44,772 bases of DNA from Pseudomonas cuatrocienegasensis (GCF_900110925.1 NZ_FOFP01000011.1:159489-204260); one strand, 5' to 3'. Positions 22,483 through 33,477 are shown, numbered from the stretch's first letter. The notes: generated by a model not told the origin, from the sequence alone. A program made the numbers and translations.

Positions 22483-24603
22483 GTGCAAGACTCTCTGCTG
22501 CCGTACTCCTTGCCGCTCGCTCTGCTGTTGGCCTCTTCGGCCATGGCCAGCGAAGCCCCTGTCGATCTCCCCGCCATCACTGTCCAGGCCAACGCCATGG
22601 AAGAGGGCGCGAGCGACCTGCATACGCCCACCCGCAGTGGCTCGCGGCTGGAGCTGTCGGCCCTGGAAACCCCGGCCAGCACCAGCAGCCTGAGTGGCGC
22701 CGAGGTACGCGGACGTAACAACCTGACTGTGCAGGACGCGGTCACGCGCACGCCCGGCATCAGCAGCATTGGCAACCCGGGCAACGGTGGCACGGCGCTG
22801 TCGGCGCGCGGTTTTACTGGCCACTCGGCGGTCATGCAGCTGTACGACAGCACCCGCCAGTACGTCGGGGCCGGTACCGTGACCTTCCCGGTGGACACCT
22901 GGTCGGTGGCGCGGGTTGATGTGTTGCGCGGCCCGGCCTCGGTGCTTTACGGCGAGGGCGCCACGGGGGCGGTGATTAACGTGGTGCCGAAAAAACCGTT
23001 CGCCGGAGAGGTCATCAACCACCTGCGCTTCGGCTATGGCAGCGACGACCGCCGCCAGGCCGCGCTGGACAGCGGCGGCTCGCTTAGCGATGCCCTGAGC
23101 TACCGTTTCACCCTCAACCAGCAGGCCAGCAATGGCTGGGTCGACCGCGGTGATTCCGAGAGCCTGGCGCTCAGCGCCGCAGTGCGCTGGGAGGCCAGCG
23201 AGGACCTGAGTTTTACCCTGTCCCACGACCAAGGGGACCAGAGCCCCGAGCGCTACTTCGGCACGCCGCTGGTCGCTGGCCAGTACCGCGAGAGCCTGCG
23301 CGACCACAACTACAACGTCGACAACGCCGACGTGCAGTACAACGACCAGCTCACCCGCCTGACCAGCGACTGGCGCATCAATGACGCGCTGACGGCCAGC
23401 AACCAGCTCTACTACATCAAGACCCAGCGCTACTGGCGCAACGCCGAGGCCTACCGTTGGCAGCCAGGTGATCGGGTCGAGCGCAGCGAGTTCTACAACA
23501 TCAAGCACACCCAGGAGCAGGTCGGTGATCGCCAGACCTTCACCCTCGAGCACGCGCTGTTCGGCCTCGACAGCCTCACGGTGGTGGGTGTGGATTACAA
23601 CCGTATTCACTTCGCCCGCCAGCATGATTTCGCCAGCAGCTTCAGCGACAGCGTGCCCCTGGCCGGCTCCGGCGGCGGCCAGTATCAAAGCACTGATCCG
23701 CAGGGCTACGGCCCGCGCGAACGCAACCTGGCCCGGCAATTCTCGCTGTTCGCCGAGAACCGCACGCAACTGACCGAGCGCCTGGCGCTGGTCACCGGGG
23801 TGCGCCGCGACCAGGTGCATATCCAGCGTGACAACCTGGTCGATGGCAGCAGTGCTGATCGCAGCCTGAGCGGCGACAACTGGCGCGCTGGCCTGGTCTT
23901 CGCGCTGACGCCCGAGCTGTCACTGTATGGCCAGTACGCCACCAGCACCGAGGGGGTGAATAACCTGCTGACGCTCAATGTCGGGCAGCAGCGTTACGAC
24001 CTGAGCGAGGCCAGGCAAAGCGAGATCGGCCTCAAGCAGATGCTGATGGACGGGCGCGGCGAGTGGACCCTGGCCGCCTACCACATCGTCAAACAGAAGC
24101 TGCTCAGCCAGACCTCGCCTGGCGCTGCTGCCGAGCAGATCGGCCAGCAGTCCTCCGATGGCCTGGAGGCGACCCTGGAACTGGCACTGGGCCGGGGCTG
24201 GCAGCTGTCGGCCAATGCGGCCTTTATCCGTGCGCGTTATGACGACTTCAACGAAACCGCCGGCGCTGTGCTGATGGACCGCAGCGGCAATCGACCGATC
24301 AACGTGCCCAAACGCACCGCCAACCTGTGGTTGAACAAAGACCTGGGTCAGGGCGTGGACGCCGGCATCGGCGCGCGCTATGTCGATGCGCGCTACGCCG
24401 ACACCGCCAACAGCGCCCAGGTGCCGAGCTACACGGTGGTCGATGCCAACATCGGCTGGCAGGTACAACCGGATGTGCGCTTGGGCCTGGAGCTGAACAA
24501 CCTGTTCGACCGCCAGTACGCCACCACGGCCAGCAGCGATGGCCAGCAGTGGTACCTGGGCGCGCCACGCTCGCTGTTCGTCACTGCGGATTACCAGTTC
24601 TGA
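22483..24603 (+). CDS. TonB-dependent receptor of a metal/cobalamin-type uptake operon
   Basis: An outer-membrane transporter of about 706 residues. It has a signal peptide (LPLALLLASSAMA), a TonB-box-like segment near LPAITVQA, a plug (VTRTPGISSIGNPGNGG, ALSARGFTGHS, VDVLRGPASVLYGEGATGAV) and a barrel ending in TADYQF. GTG 22483 (GGAA upstream) is chosen because it directly precedes the signal peptide. Upstream in-frame ATGs would add unlike sequence. It is followed, with overlapping stop/start, by an ABC ATPase. A cobalamin riboswitch and a Zur-like box lie upstream, so the ligand could be a corrinoid, cobalt or a zinc chelate. From memory it corresponds to the P. aeruginosa PA2911-PA2914 group. 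Confidence 0.9.
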   Translation: MQDSLLPYSLPLALLLASSAMASEAPVDLPAITVQANAMEEGASDLHTPTRSGSRLELSALETPASTSSLSGAEVRGRNNLTVQDAVTRTPGISSIGNPGNGGTALSARGFTGHSAVMQLYDSTRQYVGAGTVTFPVDTWSVARVDVLRGPASVLYGEGATGAVINVVPKKPFAGEVINHLRFGYGSDDRRQAALDSGGSLSDALSYRFTLNQQASNGWVDRGDSESLALSAAVRWEASEDLSFTLSHDQGDQSPERYFGTPLVAGQYRESLRDHNYNVDNADVQYNDQLTRLTSDWRINDALTASNQLYYIKTQRYWRNAEAYRWQPGDRVERSEFYNIKHTQEQVGDRQTFTLEHALFGLDSLTVVGVDYNRIHFARQHDFASSFSDSVPLAGSGGGQYQSTDPQGYGPRERNLARQFSLFAENRTQLTERLALVTGVRRDQVHIQRDNLVDGSSADRSLSGDNWRAGLVFALTPELSLYGQYATSTEGVNNLLTLNVGQQRYDLSEARQSEIGLKQMLMDGRGEWTLAAYHIVKQKLLSQTSPGAAAEQIGQQSSDGLEATLELALGRGWQLSANAAFIRARYDDFNETAGAVLMDRSGNRPINVPKRTANLWLNKDLGQGVDAGIGARYVDARYADTANSAQVPSYTVVDANIGWQVQPDVRLGLELNNLFDRQYATTASSDGQQWYLGAPRSLFVTADYQF

Positions 24604-25370
24604 TGCAGCGCCTGCGCATCCGCGAGCTGGCCTGGTCGCCCGATGGGGAGCGGCCGTTGCTCGACGCCATCGACCTGGCCGTCGATGACGGTGAGCTGGT
24701 GGGGCTGATCGGCCCCAACGGCAGTGGCAAGACCAGCCTGCTGCGCTGCGCCTACCGTTTTCAGCGGCCGAGTGCCGGCAGCGTCGAGCTGGACGGCGAG
24801 CCGCTGTGGCAGCGTTCGCCGCGCTGGTGCGCGCAGCGGGTGGCGGTGGTGCTGCAGGAGTTTCCCCAGGACTTCGGCCTTAGCGTGCGCGAAGTGGCGG
24901 CCATGGGCCGTACGCCGCACAAGGGCCTGTTCGATGGAGATGACAACGAGGACCGCCGCCTGGTGGATCAGGCCCTGGCCCGTCTGGGCCTCAGCGCGCT
25001 GGCGCAGCAGGCCTTCGCCCGCCTCTCCGGCGGCGAGAAGCAGCGTGCGCTGCTGGCCCGTGCGCTGGTGCAACAGCCGCACCTGCTGATCCTCGATGAA
25101 CCGACCAACCACCTCGACCCGCGCTACCAGCTTGAGCTGCTCAAGCAGATCAAGGCCCTGGGCCTGGCGAGCCTGGCCAGCTTCCACGACCTCAACCTGG
25201 CGGCGGCCTTCTGCGAGCGCCTCTATGTGCTCGACCAGGGCCGCCTGGTGGCCGCCGGCACGCCTGCCGAAGTGCTCACTGCCGAGCTGCTGTTGCAGGT
25301 GTTCGGCGTGCAGGCGCTGGTCGATACCCATCCACTGGCGGGCCACCCGCGCATTACCTGGATTGTTTGA
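24603..25370 (+). CDS. ABC transporter ATP-binding protein (FecE/BtuD type)
   Basis: A 255-residue ATPase of the iron-chelate/cobalamin importer class. Walker A is GPNGSGKTS, the signature is LSGGEKQRALLARAL, Walker B is LLILDEPTNHLD and the switch His is in ASFHDLNLAA. The start overlaps the receptor stop (TGATG), so the genes are coupled. It would energise uptake through the permease at 26551-27570. Confidence 0.93.
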   Translation: MQRLRIRELAWSPDGERPLLDAIDLAVDDGELVGLIGPNGSGKTSLLRCAYRFQRPSAGSVELDGEPLWQRSPRWCAQRVAVVLQEFPQDFGLSVREVAAMGRTPHKGLFDGDDNEDRRLVDQALARLGLSALAQQAFARLSGGEKQRALLARALVQQPHLLILDEPTNHLDPRYQLELLKQIKALGLASLASFHDLNLAAAFCERLYVLDQGRLVAAGTPAEVLTAELLLQVFGVQALVDTHPLAGHPRITWIV

Positions 25371-26554
25371 TGAATACTGGCGAATACCTTGACTCCACCC
25401 CAGAGCTACATAGCGTCTATGAGTCGCGGCTAAAGCGGAACGCCGCCCGGCCCCTCCCACAGATTTGCGTTGCCGTTGTGGGAGGGACCTGGCTGCGTTT
25501 CGCTTTGGCCGCGATAGCGCGCTGCCGCCGCCCGCAAGAGCCGCGCTACGCCGTGGGAGGGGCTTCAGCCGCGACGACTCCACATCGCTCGCCGCTAAGG
25601 CAGAGCACCGTCCGGTCACGCTTGCTTGCGCTTCTGCTGCTGGCGTTGAGCACCCCCGCCTGGGCCGTCACCGTCACCAGCTGCGATCGTCAGGTGACCA
25701 TCGACAAGCCGCCCCAGCGGGCGGTCAGCCATGACGTCAATATGACCGCCATGCTCCTGGCCCTGGGTCTCAAGGAGCGCATGGTCGGCTACAGCGGTAT
25801 CAGCGCCTGGAAGACCCTCGACCCAGCGATGCAGGCGCAACTGGCCGACCTGCCTGAGCTGGCCGCGCGTTACCCGTCGATTGAGAACCTGCTCAACGCC
25901 GAGGCGGACCTGTTCTTTGCCGGCTGGAATTACGGCATGCGCATTGGCGGTGAGGTCACCCCGGCGAGCCTGGCGCCATTTGCCATCCCGGTGTACGAGT
26001 TGAGCGAGTCCTGCGCGCATATCCTGCCCAACCGGGTCGCCAGGCTGGACGACCTCTACAACGATCTACATAACCTCGGGCAGATCTTCGCCGTCGAGGC
26101 CCGCGCCGACGCCTTGGTCGACGCGCTGCAAAAACGGGTGGCGACGGTCGAGCAGCGCCTGGCGGGCGTATCAACGCGGCCCCGGGTGTTTCTCTACGAC
26201 AGCGGCGAAGACACCCCCTTTACCGCCGGCCGCCTGGCCATGCCCCAGGCGCTGATCGAGGCCGCCGGTGGGCGCAACGTGATGGACGGCCTGCCCGCCA
26301 GTTGGCTGCGGGTCGGCTGGGAAGCGCTGGTGGAGCAGGACCCGGAGCTGATCCTGATCGTCGATTACGGTGAGCGCACGGCGGCGCAAAAGCGCGACTT
26401 TCTGCTGCACCACCCGGCGCTGCAGGGCGTCACCGCAATCCGCGAGCAGCGCTTTGTGGTGTTGCCGTACCTGGCGGTTACCCCAAGCCTGGACAACGCT
26501 GCCGCCATCGAGACCCTGGCCGCCGCGCTGCATCCCGAGGTGTTCGCACCATGA
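25370..26554 (+). CDS. Periplasmic binding protein (BtuF/FecB type) with repeat-filled N-terminus
   Basis: A class III periplasmic binding protein (VSHDVNMTAMLLALGLKERM, VGYSGISAW, RYPSIENLLNAEADLFFAGW, LYDSGEDTPFTAGRLAMPQ). The ATG at 25370 overlaps the ATPase stop, as expected in this operon. However, about 80 codons that run through three REP units precede the obvious signal peptide (RLLALLLLALSTPAWA). The frame stays open throughout. Alternative starts nearer the signal peptide are a GTG at 25553, itself inside a REP, or a TTG at 25622. None has a clear Shine-Dalgarno. Whether the gene is fully functional is therefore uncertain, although the rest of the protein looks intact. Confidence 0.85.
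   Translation: MNTGEYLDSTPELHSVYESRLKRNAARPLPQICVAVVGGTWLRFALAAIARCRRPQEPRYAVGGASAATTPHRSPLRQSTVRSRLLALLLLALSTPAWAVTVTSCDRQVTIDKPPQRAVSHDVNMTAMLLALGLKERMVGYSGISAWKTLDPAMQAQLADLPELAARYPSIENLLNAEADLFFAGWNYGMRIGGEVTPASLAPFAIPVYELSESCAHILPNRVARLDDLYNDLHNLGQIFAVEARADALVDALQKRVATVEQRLAGVSTRPRVFLYDSGEDTPFTAGRLAMPQALIEAAGGRNVMDGLPASWLRVGWEALVEQDPELILIVDYGERTAAQKRDFLLHHPALQGVTAIREQRFVVLPYLAVTPSLDNAAAIETLAAALHPEVFAP
25423..25575. repeat. Three REP units inside the 5' end of the binding-protein gene
   Basis: Units lie at 25423-25460 (minus), 25478-25514 (plus) and 25553-25575 (plus, canonical). The first two are longer variants with about 15 extra bases in the loop (CGGAACGCCGCCCGG in the first; ACCTGGCTGCGTTTCGC in the second). 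Confidence 0.8.
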
Positions 26555-27570
26555 TGCGCAGCCCGCGCCGCTATCGCCTGTTGTTGCTTGTTCTGGGCGC
26601 CGCGTTGTTGCTGTCTTGCGCGCTGTCGCTGGCCTTTGGCTCGGCGCAGGTGCCGCTTGAGCGAGTGCTGGCGATTCTTGCCCAGCGCCTGTTTGGCATC
26701 AGCCCGGAGGTGGCAGTGAACCTGGGCCATGACAGCATCGTCTGGCAATTACGCGCACCCAGGGTGCTGCTCGGTGCCTTGGTCGGCGCCGGCCTGGCGC
26801 TGGTCGGCACGGCGCTGCAGGCGGTCACGCGCAACCCCCTGGCCGACCCGCACCTGCTCGGCGTCAGCTCCGGCGCGGCCCTGGGCGCGGTGATTGTGGT
26901 GCTGTACCTGGGCGAATTCGCCGGCCTGCTCAGCTTGCCCCTGGCTGCTTTCGTCGGCGCCCTGGCAAGCATGCTGCTGGTGCTGGCCATCGCCAGCCGC
27001 AGCGGCCGGCTGGAGAGTGACCGTCTGCTGCTGGCCGGGGTGGCGGTGTCGTTCGTGATGATGGCGGCGAGCAACCTGCTGCTGTTTCTCGGTGACCACC
27101 ACGCCGCCAGCTCGGTGCTGTTCTGGATGCTCGGCGGCCTCGGCCTGGCGCGCTGGGAGCTGCTCTGGCTGCCGGCCTTGTGCTTGCTGCTGGCGTTGCT
27201 GGTGCTGCTCGGCCTGGGTCGGGCGCTGAATGCGTTGATGGCCGGCGAGCACAGCGCCGTCAGCCTGGGCCTGGAGCCACGGCGGGTGCGCGTGCTGGTG
27301 TTTGTGGTGGCGTCCCTGCTGACCGGGGTGCTGGTGTCGCTGAGCGGCGCCATCGGCTTTGTCGGCCTGATGCTGCCGCATGTGGCGCGTTTTCTGGTGG
27401 GGGCCGAGCATCGCCGCCTGCTGCCGGTAAGTGCGCTGCTCGGCGCGCTGTTTCTGGTCTGGGTCGACGTCGCCGCGCGCACCCTGCTGGCCCCGCAGGA
27501 CCTGCCTATCGGCATCGCCACGGCGGCCATCGGCGGGGTGTTTTTCGTCGCGCTGTTGCGCCGGCGCTGA
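26551..27570 (+). CDS. ABC transporter permease (FecCD/BtuC family)
   Basis: A 339-residue inner-membrane permease, hydrophobic throughout, with around nine or ten membrane segments. The family signatures are present: APRVLLGALVGAGLALVGTA, AVTRNPLADPHLLGVSSGAA and LSGAIGFVGLMLPHVARFLV. ATG 26551 overlaps the binding-protein stop by 4 nt. It is the last gene of the receptor-ATPase-binding protein-permease operon and completes the importer. Confidence 0.94.
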   Translation: MMRSPRRYRLLLLVLGAALLLSCALSLAFGSAQVPLERVLAILAQRLFGISPEVAVNLGHDSIVWQLRAPRVLLGALVGAGLALVGTALQAVTRNPLADPHLLGVSSGAALGAVIVVLYLGEFAGLLSLPLAAFVGALASMLLVLAIASRSGRLESDRLLLAGVAVSFVMMAASNLLLFLGDHHAASSVLFWMLGGLGLARWELLWLPALCLLLALLVLLGLGRALNALMAGEHSAVSLGLEPRRVRVLVFVVASLLTGVLVSLSGAIGFVGLMLPHVARFLVGAEHRRLLPVSALLGALFLVWVDVAARTLLAPQDLPIGIATAAIGGVFFVALLRRR

Positions 27571-27619
27571 GGGCTGACAGACCGTCGCCCGGCAGGTGCC
27601 GAGCGACTTATCCACAGGG

Positions 27620-28060
27620 CTACCAGCTGCGGTAGGGCAGGAACTTGCCGTTGAGGATGATTTGTACGCGGTCGCCTTTGGGGTCAGCGACACGGCTGAT
27701 GTCCATGCTGAAGTCGATGGCGCTCATGATGCCGTCGCCAAATTCCTCGTGGATCAGTTCCTTGATGGTGCCGCCGTAGACGTTGATCATCTCGTAGAAA
27801 CGGTAGATCAGTGGGTCGGTGGGGATGGCCTTGTCCCAGTGTTTGTGCGGGAAGGCCTGCAGCGCCTTGCTGACCTCGGCGGGCAGTTCCAGCACATCGC
27901 AGAGTTTGTCGGCGACCTCGGTTGGCATGCTGTTCATGCCCATGCAGGCCGAGGTGGTCCACACCGGTGACATGCCGATGCGCTCGGCAATGGCGGCCCA
28001 GCTCAGGTCGAGGCGGCCCTTGGCGGCGAGGATGGTGGTTTGCATGCTGGCTTTATCCAT
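27620..28060 (-). CDS. cynS: Cyanate hydratase (cyanase)
   Basis: Converts cyanate and bicarbonate to ammonia and carbon dioxide, so cyanate can serve as nitrogen source. The 146-residue protein has the helical N-terminal domain and the catalytic C-terminal segment YRFYEMINVYGGTIKELIHE plus GIMSAIDFSM, which carry the conserved Arg, Glu and Ser. ATG 28060 has an AAGGAG Shine-Dalgarno. Its start overlaps the end of the ABC ATPase gene, making it the last gene of the cyn operon. Confidence 0.95.
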   Translation of the reverse strand: MDKASMQTTILAAKGRLDLSWAAIAERIGMSPVWTTSACMGMNSMPTEVADKLCDVLELPAEVSKALQAFPHKHWDKAIPTDPLIYRFYEMINVYGGTIKELIHEEFGDGIMSAIDFSMDISRVADPKGDRVQIILNGKFLPYRSW

Positions 28061-28964
28061 GACTGGACTCCTTCGAGGGGGACATTGAGGGTTTGCCTGG
28101 GTGCAGCGCGTCGAGCGCCAGGTCCAGGGCAGGGTTGATTTCGGTGGGGAAGCCGTCGGCCTCCGGTGCGGTGCCTTGCAGGGCCTTGGAGCGGTTGACC
28201 AGAAAGTCCACCAGGTGATTACGGATCTTGTAGAACGCCGGGTGGTGGATGATCTGGTCGCGCCTGCGCGGGCGCGGCAGGTCGATGTGCACGGCTTCGG
28301 CGATGCGCGCCTGGGGGCCGTTGGTCATCAGCAGGATGCGGTCGGCGAGCAGGATCGCTTCGTCGACATCGTGGGTGATCATGAACACGGTCTGCTGGGT
28401 CTCGCCCCAGACCTTGATCAGCTCGTCCTGAATGACCCCGCGGGTCAGGGCGTCGAGGGCGCCGAAGGGTTCGTCGAGCAGCAGCAGTTGCGGCTGGGTG
28501 GCGAAGGCGCGGGCGATGCTCACGCGCTGGCGCATGCCGCCCGACAGCTGCGAGGGCTTGCGCGCCTCCGAGCCCTTCAGGCCGACCATATGCAGATAGT
28601 CGAGGCTGTGCTGGCGGATCTTCTCCTTGCTCCACTGCGGGAAACGCGCACGCACGCCGAAGATCACGTTATCCAGGGCGCTGAGCCAGGGCATCAGGCT
28701 GTAGTTCTGGAACACCACGCCGCGCTCCAGGCTCGGCCCGGCGATCTCCTTGCCGGCCATGATCAGCGCGCCATCACTGACCTGGTCGAGCCCGGCGAGG
28801 GCGTTGAGGATGGTCGACTTGCCGCAGCCGGAGTGGCCGATGATGCAGACGAACTCGCCCTTCTGGATGCCGAAATTGACGTTCTCAAACACCGTCAGCG
28901 GTTCGCTGCCGGGCTGGGAAAAGCGCTTGGCAAGGTTGCGGGCTTCTACGAAGTAACGCGACAT
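28053..28964 (-). CDS. cynD: ABC transporter ATP-binding protein for cyanate/nitrate
   Basis: A 303-residue ATPase of the NrtD/CynD/TauB group. Walker A is GHSGCGKST, the signature is LSGGMRQRVSIARAF, Walker B is LLLLDEPFGALDALTR and the switch region is MITHDVDEAI. The ATG at 28964 begins the family-like sequence SRYFVEARNLAKRFSQPG. An upstream extension to 29036 is unlike the family. It lies 4 nt after the permease gene and is followed by cynS. Confidence 0.92.
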   Translation of the reverse strand: MSRYFVEARNLAKRFSQPGSEPLTVFENVNFGIQKGEFVCIIGHSGCGKSTILNALAGLDQVSDGALIMAGKEIAGPSLERGVVFQNYSLMPWLSALDNVIFGVRARFPQWSKEKIRQHSLDYLHMVGLKGSEARKPSQLSGGMRQRVSIARAFATQPQLLLLDEPFGALDALTRGVIQDELIKVWGETQQTVFMITHDVDEAILLADRILLMTNGPQARIAEAVHIDLPRPRRRDQIIHHPAFYKIRNHLVDFLVNRSKALQGTAPEADGFPTEINPALDLALDALHPGKPSMSPSKESSHG

Positions 28965-28968
28965 GGGC

Positions 28969-29802
28969 CTACTCCTGGTAGCTGACGAGGCGCGCCACGG
29001 CGCCGAGCATGAGGTCGAGGAGCATGCCGACCACACCGATCATGACGATGGAGAAGATCACGCTGGCCAGGTCGAGGTTGTTCCACTCGTTCCACACGTA
29101 GTAGCCAATGCCGGTGCCGCCAACGAGCATTTCGGCGGCGACTATGACCAGCCAGGCGATGCCCACGGAGATGCGCATGCCGGTGAGGATGGTCGGCAGC
29201 GCCGCCGGCAGGATCACCGTCAGGGCCGTGCGCAGCGGGCTCAGCTCATGGGTGCGGGCGACGTTGATCCAGTCGCGGCGCACCCCGGCCACGCCAAAGG
29301 CGGTGTTGAGCAGCATCGGCCAGATCGAGCAGATAAAGATCACGAAGATCGCCGAGGCTTCCGAGTCCTGAATGATGAACAGCGCCAGGGGCATCCAGGC
29401 CAGCGGCGAGATCGGCCGCAGGATCTGGATAAACGGGTTGAGCGCACGGTACATCAAGGGCGACATGCCGATCACGAAGCCCACCGGAATCGCCACCAGC
29501 GCCGCCAGGAAGTAACCGGTCAGCACCCGGTACAGCGAGTGGGCGAGCTGGATGCCGATGCCCTTGTCGTTCGGCCCGGCATCGTAGAACGGCTGGCTCA
29601 GCTCGCTGACCGCGTGCATGAACACCGCCGAGGGCGGCGGCACCCGCGCTTCCTGGCTGGTTGCGCCCATCAGCTGCGCGTACTCGTCATCCGCTGCAGC
29701 TGCGTTGCTGGTCGGGGCCTGGCAGAGAATCTCCCAGACGCCCAGCAGCACCAGCAGGATCAGCGCCGACAACAGGCCGGCCCGCAGTTTGGTTGAAGCC
29801 AT
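28969..29802 (-). CDS. cynB: ABC transporter permease for cyanate/nitrate
   Basis: A 277-residue inner-membrane permease of the NrtB/SsuC type with an N-terminal membrane anchor (LLSALILLVLLGVWEILC) and about five more segments. The EAA-type loop reads ARTHELSPLRTALTVILPAA-LP. It is tightly packed between the binding-protein and ATPase genes. Confidence 0.92.
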   Translation of the reverse strand: MASTKLRAGLLSALILLVLLGVWEILCQAPTSNAAAADDEYAQLMGATSQEARVPPPSAVFMHAVSELSQPFYDAGPNDKGIGIQLAHSLYRVLTGYFLAALVAIPVGFVIGMSPLMYRALNPFIQILRPISPLAWMPLALFIIQDSEASAIFVIFICSIWPMLLNTAFGVAGVRRDWINVARTHELSPLRTALTVILPAALPTILTGMRISVGIAWLVIVAAEMLVGGTGIGYYVWNEWNNLDLASVIFSIVMIGVVGMLLDLMLGAVARLVSYQE

Positions 29803-29804
29803 CG

Positions 29805-31181
29805 TCAGGTTCTCCGAATGCTGAAGCTGTTCAGGTAGCCTTCCGGGTCGGCCGGGGTGAACGGTTTGCCCATCACGCTGAAGCTCTTGTAGGTGTCCGT
29901 CGGCACCTCCATGCCCAGCTCGCGCATGACCTTGCCGGCGTCGGCGGCGAGGTAGACCTGCTCGGCGATGGCGCGGTAATCGACGTCACCCTTGAGGTAA
30001 CCCCAGCGCTTCATCTGGGTGAGGATCCACACCGCCATGGAGTGCCAGGGGAAGGGGTCGAAGTCGATGCGGTCCGGCTCGTCACGCACGTTGCCCAGGC
30101 CATCGGCGAAGCGCCCGCTGAGCACCTGCTGGATCACCGGTACCGGCTGGTTGAGGTAGTTGCGCGGGGCGATGGCCTCGGCAATTGCCACACGGTTTTC
30201 CGCCTGCGAGCTGTAGTGAGTGGCGTCGATCAGGGCGCGCAGCAACGCACCGTAGGTGTTCGGGTTTTGCGTGGCGAACTGTTGGCTGCAGGCAAAGGCG
30301 CAGCAGGGGTGGCCGGGCCACAGGTCCTTGGTCAGCACGTGAATGAAGCCGACTTTTTCCCACACGGCGCGCTGGTTGAAGGGGTCGGGCGAGAGGAAGC
30401 CGTCGATGTTGCCGGCGCGCAGGTTGGCGACCATTTCCGGTGGCGGAATCACCCGGATCTGGATGTCCTGATCCGGGTCCAAGCCGTGCTCGGCGACGTA
30501 GTAGCGCAGCAGGAAGTTGTGCATTGAGTAATCGAACGGCACGCCAAAGCGCATGCCTTTCCACTGCTTGGGGTCGCGCTTGTCGAGGTGCTGGTTGGCC
30601 AGAACGATGGCCTGGCCGTTGATGTTCTCGATGGCCGGCATGATGAACGGCGACTGCGTCGAGCCCAGGCCCAGGCTCATGGCCAGCGGCATGGGGGTGA
30701 GCATGTGCGAGGCGTCGTATTCACCAGCCAGAGACTTGTCACGGGCCACGGCCCAACCGGCGGTTTTCACCGTGGTCACGTCGAGGCCGTACTTTTTATA
30801 GAAGCCCATGGGCTCGGCCATGATGATCGGTGTGGCACAGGTGATGGGCACGAAGCCGATGTTCAGCTTGGCCTTTTCCAGCGGGCCTAGGTTGTCCTTG
30901 ACCGCCGCCTTGATCGCCTCCATCGGCACGATGCTGGCGAGAATCGCCGCCAGGGTGCCGCCGCCGAGCATGCCCATAAAGCTGCGCCGCGAGACCTCGC
31001 TGTGGCCGAACATGCCGCGCACGATGGCGCTTTCGATGGCGCGGTCGAGCATCGCTTCCTGATCGAGCGGGGCACCGGGCACGGCTGTATGGGGCTTGGG
31101 CTGACAGGTTGCACAACTGCAGGCGCCGCTGTGGCTCAGGTTGCTGTCGGGGCTGAACGGATCGCCCAGGCTATTGCTCAT
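29805..31181 (-). CDS. cynA: Cyanate/nitrate ABC transporter substrate-binding protein
   Basis: A 458-residue NrtA/CynA-type binding protein. The N-terminus has a Cys-rich stretch (GACSCATCQPKPH), then a twin-arginine signal (SRRSFMGMLGGGTLAAILAS near residues 65-85), so it is probably exported folded. The body has LNIGFVPITCATPIIMAEPM and NGFVPFDYS-type features of this family. ATG 31181 follows AAGGAG at 7 nt. A GTG just before it is also possible. It is the first gene of the operon, about 90 bp downstream of the sigma-54 promoter start. Confidence 0.92.
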   Translation of the reverse strand: MSNSLGDPFSPDSNLSHSGACSCATCQPKPHTAVPGAPLDQEAMLDRAIESAIVRGMFGHSEVSRRSFMGMLGGGTLAAILASIVPMEAIKAAVKDNLGPLEKAKLNIGFVPITCATPIIMAEPMGFYKKYGLDVTTVKTAGWAVARDKSLAGEYDASHMLTPMPLAMSLGLGSTQSPFIMPAIENINGQAIVLANQHLDKRDPKQWKGMRFGVPFDYSMHNFLLRYYVAEHGLDPDQDIQIRVIPPPEMVANLRAGNIDGFLSPDPFNQRAVWEKVGFIHVLTKDLWPGHPCCAFACSQQFATQNPNTYGALLRALIDATHYSSQAENRVAIAEAIAPRNYLNQPVPVIQQVLSGRFADGLGNVRDEPDRIDFDPFPWHSMAVWILTQMKRWGYLKGDVDYRAIAEQVYLAADAGKVMRELGMEVPTDTYKSFSVMGKPFTPADPEGYLNSFSIRRT

Positions 31182-31284
31182 CACGGCACTCCTTCTCGGT
31201 CAGGCATGGCGGACGCACCCTGCTGGGTCGCCCGCGCTGAAAATGCCCTGCGCTGATACGCAGCGGCTCTTGTCAGGTGCTAGA

Positions 31285-31300
31285 GCAGAAGCTGTGCCAG
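31285..31300 (-). promoter_or_regulatory. Sigma-54 promoter of the cyn operon
   Basis: On the minus strand TGGCAC-AGCTT-CTGC (31299-31285) has the GG/GC pair with the required 10-nt spacing of a -24/-12 promoter. Transcription would start near 31273, about 90 bp before cynA. A 10-bp inverted repeat TCTATAAATC / GATTTATAGA (31307-31316 and 31337-31346) lies just upstream. Confidence 0.75.
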
Positions 31301-31370
31301 GTTAGTTCTATAAATCTAACCTTATGTTTTTAATGGGATTTATAGATTATTAGTGGTGCTGGAATAACTA

Positions 31371-31421
31371 CGAAAAATCGTTTTTAACGCTATTTCGTAA
31401 TTCTTTAATCCGAAAAATCGT
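31371..31421. promoter_or_regulatory. Enhancer-like repeats between cynA and its activator gene
   Basis: CGAAAAATCGT occurs twice, at 31371-31381 and 31411-31421, 40 bp apart. A related inverted half (ATTTCGTA, 31392-31399) lies between. Each contains CGA-AAAA-TCG dyad symmetry. They lie about 100-150 bp upstream of the predicted cyn transcription start, the normal place for an enhancer-binding protein. Confidence 0.6.
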
Positions 31422-31477
31422 AATTGGCACAGCACTTGATGCAGGTGGGTAGCCCCCTTCGCTGACGAGCCGTAGCC

Positions 31478-33400
<1,923 letters not shown>

Positions 33401-33477
33401 GCCTCAGCTGTTTTCGCGAGGCGAGGCGAGGCGCCGGCTTTGCTACCATGGCGCGACTGTCTGATTGCGAGTTGCAC

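Noticed and set aside
25423..25575. Short regularly placed repeats considered as a CRISPR array
   Set aside because: Units are REP sequences in both orientations with unequal spacing and no cas genes.
31424..31442. TTGGCAC-N4-CTTGATGC as a sigma-54 promoter for the activator gene
   Set aside because: Spacing fits, but the -12 element reads GA rather than GC and it overlaps an enhancer repeat. It was not annotated as a promoter.
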